From Candidatus Kerfeldbacteria bacterium RIFOXYC2_FULL_38_9 (lineage in GTDB: Bacteria; Patescibacteriota; Patescibacteriia; UBA9570; XYC2-FULL-38-9), in NCBI GenBank assembly GCA_001818355.1, contig MHKJ01000033.1:6289-12473 (forward strand): a stretch of 6,185 nt of DNA, in the 5' to 3' direction. Each line of letters starts with the position of its first letter. Positions within the stretch are counted from its first letter, which is position 1. The translations under genes were made by a program, and so were the position numbers. Positions 3,262 to 6,185 of this stretch are shown piece by piece. The notes under the pieces were generated by a model. It ran no database searches, was not told where the DNA came from, and worked only from the letters and a program-made list of their open reading frames with translations.

Positions 3262-6185
3262 ATGTCATTTGTCCACCTCCACACCCACAGCCACTATTCT
3301 CTCCTTGACGGATTACCCAAGGTTTCAGAGTTGATTGAGGCTGTTAAAAAAATGGGTATGAAAACAGTAGCCTTAACTGACCACGGCAATATGTACGGCG
3401 CGATAGAATTTTACCAAAAAGCAATAAAAGCCGGCATTAAACCGATTATTGGCAGTGAGGTTTATGTGACTCCAAAAAAAATTTCAGAACGAGTGCCCAA
3501 AACTCCGCTGTATCACCTGATTTTGTTAGTTCAAAATAAAGAAGGGTATAAAAATTTAGTGAAATTAACTACTATTGCCAACTTGGAGGGTTTTTATTAT
3601 AAACCCCGTTTAGATTTGGAAACCATTAAAAAATATAGCAATGGTCTCATTGGTTTAACCGCTTGCCTGTCTGGAGAAATTCCCAAAGCGATTTTAAACC
3701 ATGATCTTGATTATGCTAAAAATATTGTCAAAAAATATTTGACTGTTTTTCCTCAAGATCATTTTTACTTAGAATTGCAACATCATCCGGAAATGCCCCA
3801 GCAAAACCAAGTAAATGAGGCTTTAAAAATTATTGGTAAAGATTTGGGTATTGGCTGTGTAGCAACTAATGATGTTCATTACCTAAAACCGGAAGACGCG
3901 GAAGCGCAAGATGTTCTATTGTGTATTCAAACCAAAAAAACCTTAACTGATAAAAATCGTTTGTCTATGCGCGGCCATGATTTTTCTCTCACCGCCCCAG
4001 AAGACATGGCAGAGCATTTTGTGAATTGTCCGGAAGCGTTAACCAATACTCAAAAAATCGCGGATTTAATTGATCTGAAATTAGAATTCGGTAAATATCA
4101 AATCCCCTATTTTAAATTGCCAAAAAACACCACACCGGAAGCTTATTTGAAAGAACTGTGTCTGACGGGACTGACCAAGCGCTATCCGGAAATAACGGCT
4201 GAAATTAAAAAACGCTTAGACTATGAACTGCAAATTATTAACAAAACCGGATATGCTTCTTATTTTCTCATTACTCAAGATTTTATCAATTGGGCAAAAA
4301 AACAAGGCATTGCCGTGGGTCCCGGGCGTGGTTCCGCCGCCGGTTCGCTAGTGGCTTATGTCATTAATATTACAGATGTAGATCCTATTAAATATCATCT
4401 GCTATTTGAACGCTTCTTAAATCCGGAACGGGTTTCCATGCCTGATATCGATACGGATATTGCCGACGCAAGAAGAGACGATGTTTTAAGATATGTGGAA
4501 AATCAGTACGGCCAAGACCACGTAGCGCAGATTATCACTTTTGGAACTATGGCCGCGCGCGCGTCAGTAAGAGATGTGGGACGAGTAATGGGCTTAGCTT
4601 ATGGTTATTGCGATCAAATGGCCAAACTAATCCCGATGTTTACGGATTTAGACACAGCCATAAAAACGGTACCGGAAATAGCCACCAAAATTGAACAAGA
4701 CGTTGATGCTGAACGCTTGATGACTATTGCTAAAAAATTAGAAGGCGTGGCGCGCCACACCTCTACGCATGCTTGTGCGGTGGTGATTACCAAAGACCCC
4801 TTGGACAATATGGTGCCCTTGCAACGAGATCAAGATGACGGCAATATTATTACCCAATATTCCATGGATCCCATTGGCGCTTTAGGGCTTTTAAAAATGG
4901 ACTTTTTGGGTTTAAAAAATTTAACCATTATTGAACGATCTTTGGAAATAATTACCGCCACTACCGGTTTGAAAATTGCCATTGATAACATTCCCTTAAA
5001 TGATAAGCCCACTTTTCAACTTTTAAAAAAAGCTAACACCATTGGCGTATTTCAATTAGAAAGTTCAGGCATGCGCCGGTATTTACGACAATTAAAACCG
5101 ACGGAATTTGAGGATATCATCGCCATGGTTTCTTTGTATCGCCCCGGCCCTATGGAATTTATTCCCAAGTATATTGACGGCAAACATGGCCGCAGGCGCG
5201 TAACTTACATCCACGAAAAACTTAAGCCGGTTTTGGAAAAAACTTATGGTATTGCGGTTTATCAAGAACAAGTCATGGAAATCGCTTTGCGTTTGGCCGG
5301 TTTTACTTATGGAGAGGCGGATGTTTTAAGAAAAGCCGTGGGTAAAAAAAATGAGGCACTTTTAAACGAACAAGAACAAAAAATGATCTCGGGCATGATG
5401 AAAAACGGCATCGGTCGCAGTGTGGCTAAAGAAATTTGGGAATTTATTTTGCCTTTTGCGCGCTATGGATTTAATCGATCACACGCGGCTTGTTATGCGA
5501 TGATCGCCTATCGCACAGCTTATTTGAAAGCTAATTTTCCCGCGCAATTCATCGCCGCTCTCCTCACTGCCGATTATGGCAATTCCGAACGCATTGCTTT
5601 GGAAGTAAAACACGCCCGCGATTTGGGTATGAAAGTTTTACCGCCGGATATTAACGAAAGTTTTGATACTTTTTCGGTGGTCAAAGAAAGTTTAAAAAAT
5701 AAAAAATCCGCTCATATTCGTTTTGGTTTAAAAGCCATTAAAAACGTGGGCGATCATATTGTGGAAGTGATGATTGCCGAAAGAAAAAAACACGGCGCTT
5801 ATCAAAATTTGGAAGATTTTTTAACCCGCGCTCAAGATAAAGATTTGAATAAAAAATCCCTGGAAAGCTTGATCAAAGCCGGTGCTTTGGATTTGTTTGG
5901 CGAACGCAATCAACTTCTGCTTAATTTGGAAACTATTTTACAATTTGCCAAAAATATTCAACTGGAAAAAAAATCCGGACAAGAAAATCTATTTAAAAGT
6001 TTAGGCAAAAACGCTTTGCCAAAATTAAAATTGGAACCGGTGCCGGAGGTAGAGCTTAAAATTAAATTACAATGGGAAAAAACTTTATTGGGTTTATATA
6101 TTTCCGGCCATCCGCTGGAGGCTTATCACGAATTGATCGCCCGTATGGCCACTCCTTTCATAGGATTGAAAGAACACCCGCGCAG
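3262..6185 (+). CDS. dnaE: DNA polymerase III subunit alpha (DnaE), 3' end beyond window
   Basis: This is the replicative DNA polymerase catalytic subunit. It is open from the ATG at 3262 to the window edge: 974 codons of a protein usually near 1150. The N-terminal PHP domain (about 1-210) begins FVHLHTHSHYSLLDG and keeps every expected metal ligand: H7, H9, D16, H41, E66, H85, C135, D204 and H206. The polymerase core follows, with GPGRGSAAGS (353-362), PDIDTDIAD (394-402, catalytic D397 and D399), KMDFLGLKNL (545-554, third catalytic D547) and LYRPGPMEF (625-633). A helix-hairpin-helix region spans about 820-877. QENLF (907-911) fits the beta-clamp-binding consensus. LGLYISGHPLEAY near 943 leads toward the OB fold and tau-binding tail, which are missing. 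The start is fixed because an in-frame TGA at 3241 precedes it with no other start codon between. There is no Shine-Dalgarno site, and I found no frameshift. Confidence 0.97.
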   Translation, partial: MSFVHLHTHSHYSLLDGLPKVSELIEAVKKMGMKTVALTDHGNMYGAIEFYQKAIKAGIKPIIGSEVYVTPKKISERVPKTPLYHLILLVQNKEGYKNLVKLTTIANLEGFYYKPRLDLETIKKYSNGLIGLTACLSGEIPKAILNHDLDYAKNIVKKYLTVFPQDHFYLELQHHPEMPQQNQVNEALKIIGKDLGIGCVATNDVHYLKPEDAEAQDVLLCIQTKKTLTDKNRLSMRGHDFSLTAPEDMAEHFVNCPEALTNTQKIADLIDLKLEFGKYQIPYFKLPKNTTPEAYLKELCLTGLTKRYPEITAEIKKRLDYELQIINKTGYASYFLITQDFINWAKKQGIAVGPGRGSAAGSLVAYVINITDVDPIKYHLLFERFLNPERVSMPDIDTDIADARRDDVLRYVENQYGQDHVAQIITFGTMAARASVRDVGRVMGLAYGYCDQMAKLIPMFTDLDTAIKTVPEIATKIEQDVDAERLMTIAKKLEGVARHTSTHACAVVITKDPLDNMVPLQRDQDDGNIITQYSMDPIGALGLLKMDFLGLKNLTIIERSLEIITATTGLKIAIDNIPLNDKPTFQLLKKANTIGVFQLESSGMRRYLRQLKPTEFEDIIAMVSLYRPGPMEFIPKYIDGKHGRRRVTYIHEKLKPVLEKTYGIAVYQEQVMEIALRLAGFTYGEADVLRKAVGKKNEALLNEQEQKMISGMMKNGIGRSVAKEIWEFILPFARYGFNRSHAACYAMIAYRTAYLKANFPAQFIAALLTADYGNSERIALEVKHARDLGMKVLPPDINESFDTFSVVKESLKNKKSAHIRFGLKAIKNVGDHIVEVMIAERKKHGAYQNLEDFLTRAQDKDLNKKSLESLIKAGALDLFGERNQLLLNLETILQFAKNIQLEKKSGQENLFKSLGKNALPKLKLEPVPEVELKIKLQWEKTLLGLYISGHPLEAYHELIARMATPFIGLKEHPR
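5980..5994 (+). other. Beta-clamp-binding motif QENLF in DnaE
   Basis: Residues 907-911 read QENLF, which fits the QxxLF sliding-clamp-binding consensus. It sits in a polar lysine-rich linker after the helix-hairpin-helix region, where bacterial DnaE proteins normally carry their internal clamp-binding site. It would tether the polymerase to the DnaN ring for processive synthesis. Confidence 0.75.

Noticed and set aside
4614..5012. Two minus-strand open frames inside dnaE (4614-4808 and 4830-5012)
   Set aside because: Both lie opposite strongly conserved DnaE polymerase motifs and have no start signals of their own.
5344..5351. A8 run in dnaE as a programmed slippage site
   Set aside because: The reading frame continues with conserved DnaE sequence on both sides. 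Lysine-rich A runs are common in this AT-rich gene, and no alternative product is suggested.
1..6185. Novel defence, mobile or RNA-based system
   Set aside because: No repeats, transposase, integrase, tRNA, attachment site or toxin-antitoxin pair was seen. Apart from the small unknown membrane proteins, the content is housekeeping.

Overview
The window looks like an ordinary chromosomal segment of an AT-rich bacterium, most likely a member of the Candidate Phyla Radiation (Patescibacteria, Parcubacteria-like). I base this on three things: the DnaE sequence style; a small membrane protein with the 'YQAVFLTNGQVYFGKL' and 'DQVLFWENL' blocks, which I associate with CPR genomes; and short zinc-ribbon and single-pass proteins with no clear homologues elsewhere. 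The taxonomic call is from memory of protein families, not from a search. TGA, TAG and TAA all serve as stops and none interrupts a gene, so the UGA-to-glycine recoding of some CPR lineages is not in use here.

Layout. A partial zinc-ribbon gene on the minus strand runs off the left edge (1-278) behind a perfect consensus promoter. Next, also on the minus strand, is a two-gene unit: a 277-residue single-pass membrane protein (1485-2318) followed 7 bases later by a RodA/FtsW-family peptidoglycan polymerase (368-1477). A plus-strand gene for a 99-residue membrane-anchored helical protein (2412-2711) diverges from that unit and meets, stop codon against stop codon, a minus-strand gene for a 158-residue single-pass protein (2712-3188). 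Divergent from the latter is dnaE, the replicative DNA polymerase III alpha subunit, open for 974 codons to the right edge (3262-6185).

The genes cover two housekeeping themes. The rodA unit serves cell-wall elongation at the membrane, and the membrane protein just upstream may be an accessory factor. DnaE serves replication and keeps all nine metal ligands of its PHP domain, so it may proofread by itself. The small membrane proteins have no assigned role.

The most distinctive signal is in gene starts. None of the six genes has a recognisable Shine-Dalgarno sequence, and several -10 boxes lie so close to the ATG that leaderless or nearly leaderless transcripts are expected. The three intergenic spaces are all under 100 bases and are mostly filled by promoters. 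I saw no RNA gene, mobile element, CRISPR array or convincing intrinsic terminator, and no evidence for a new multi-gene system.
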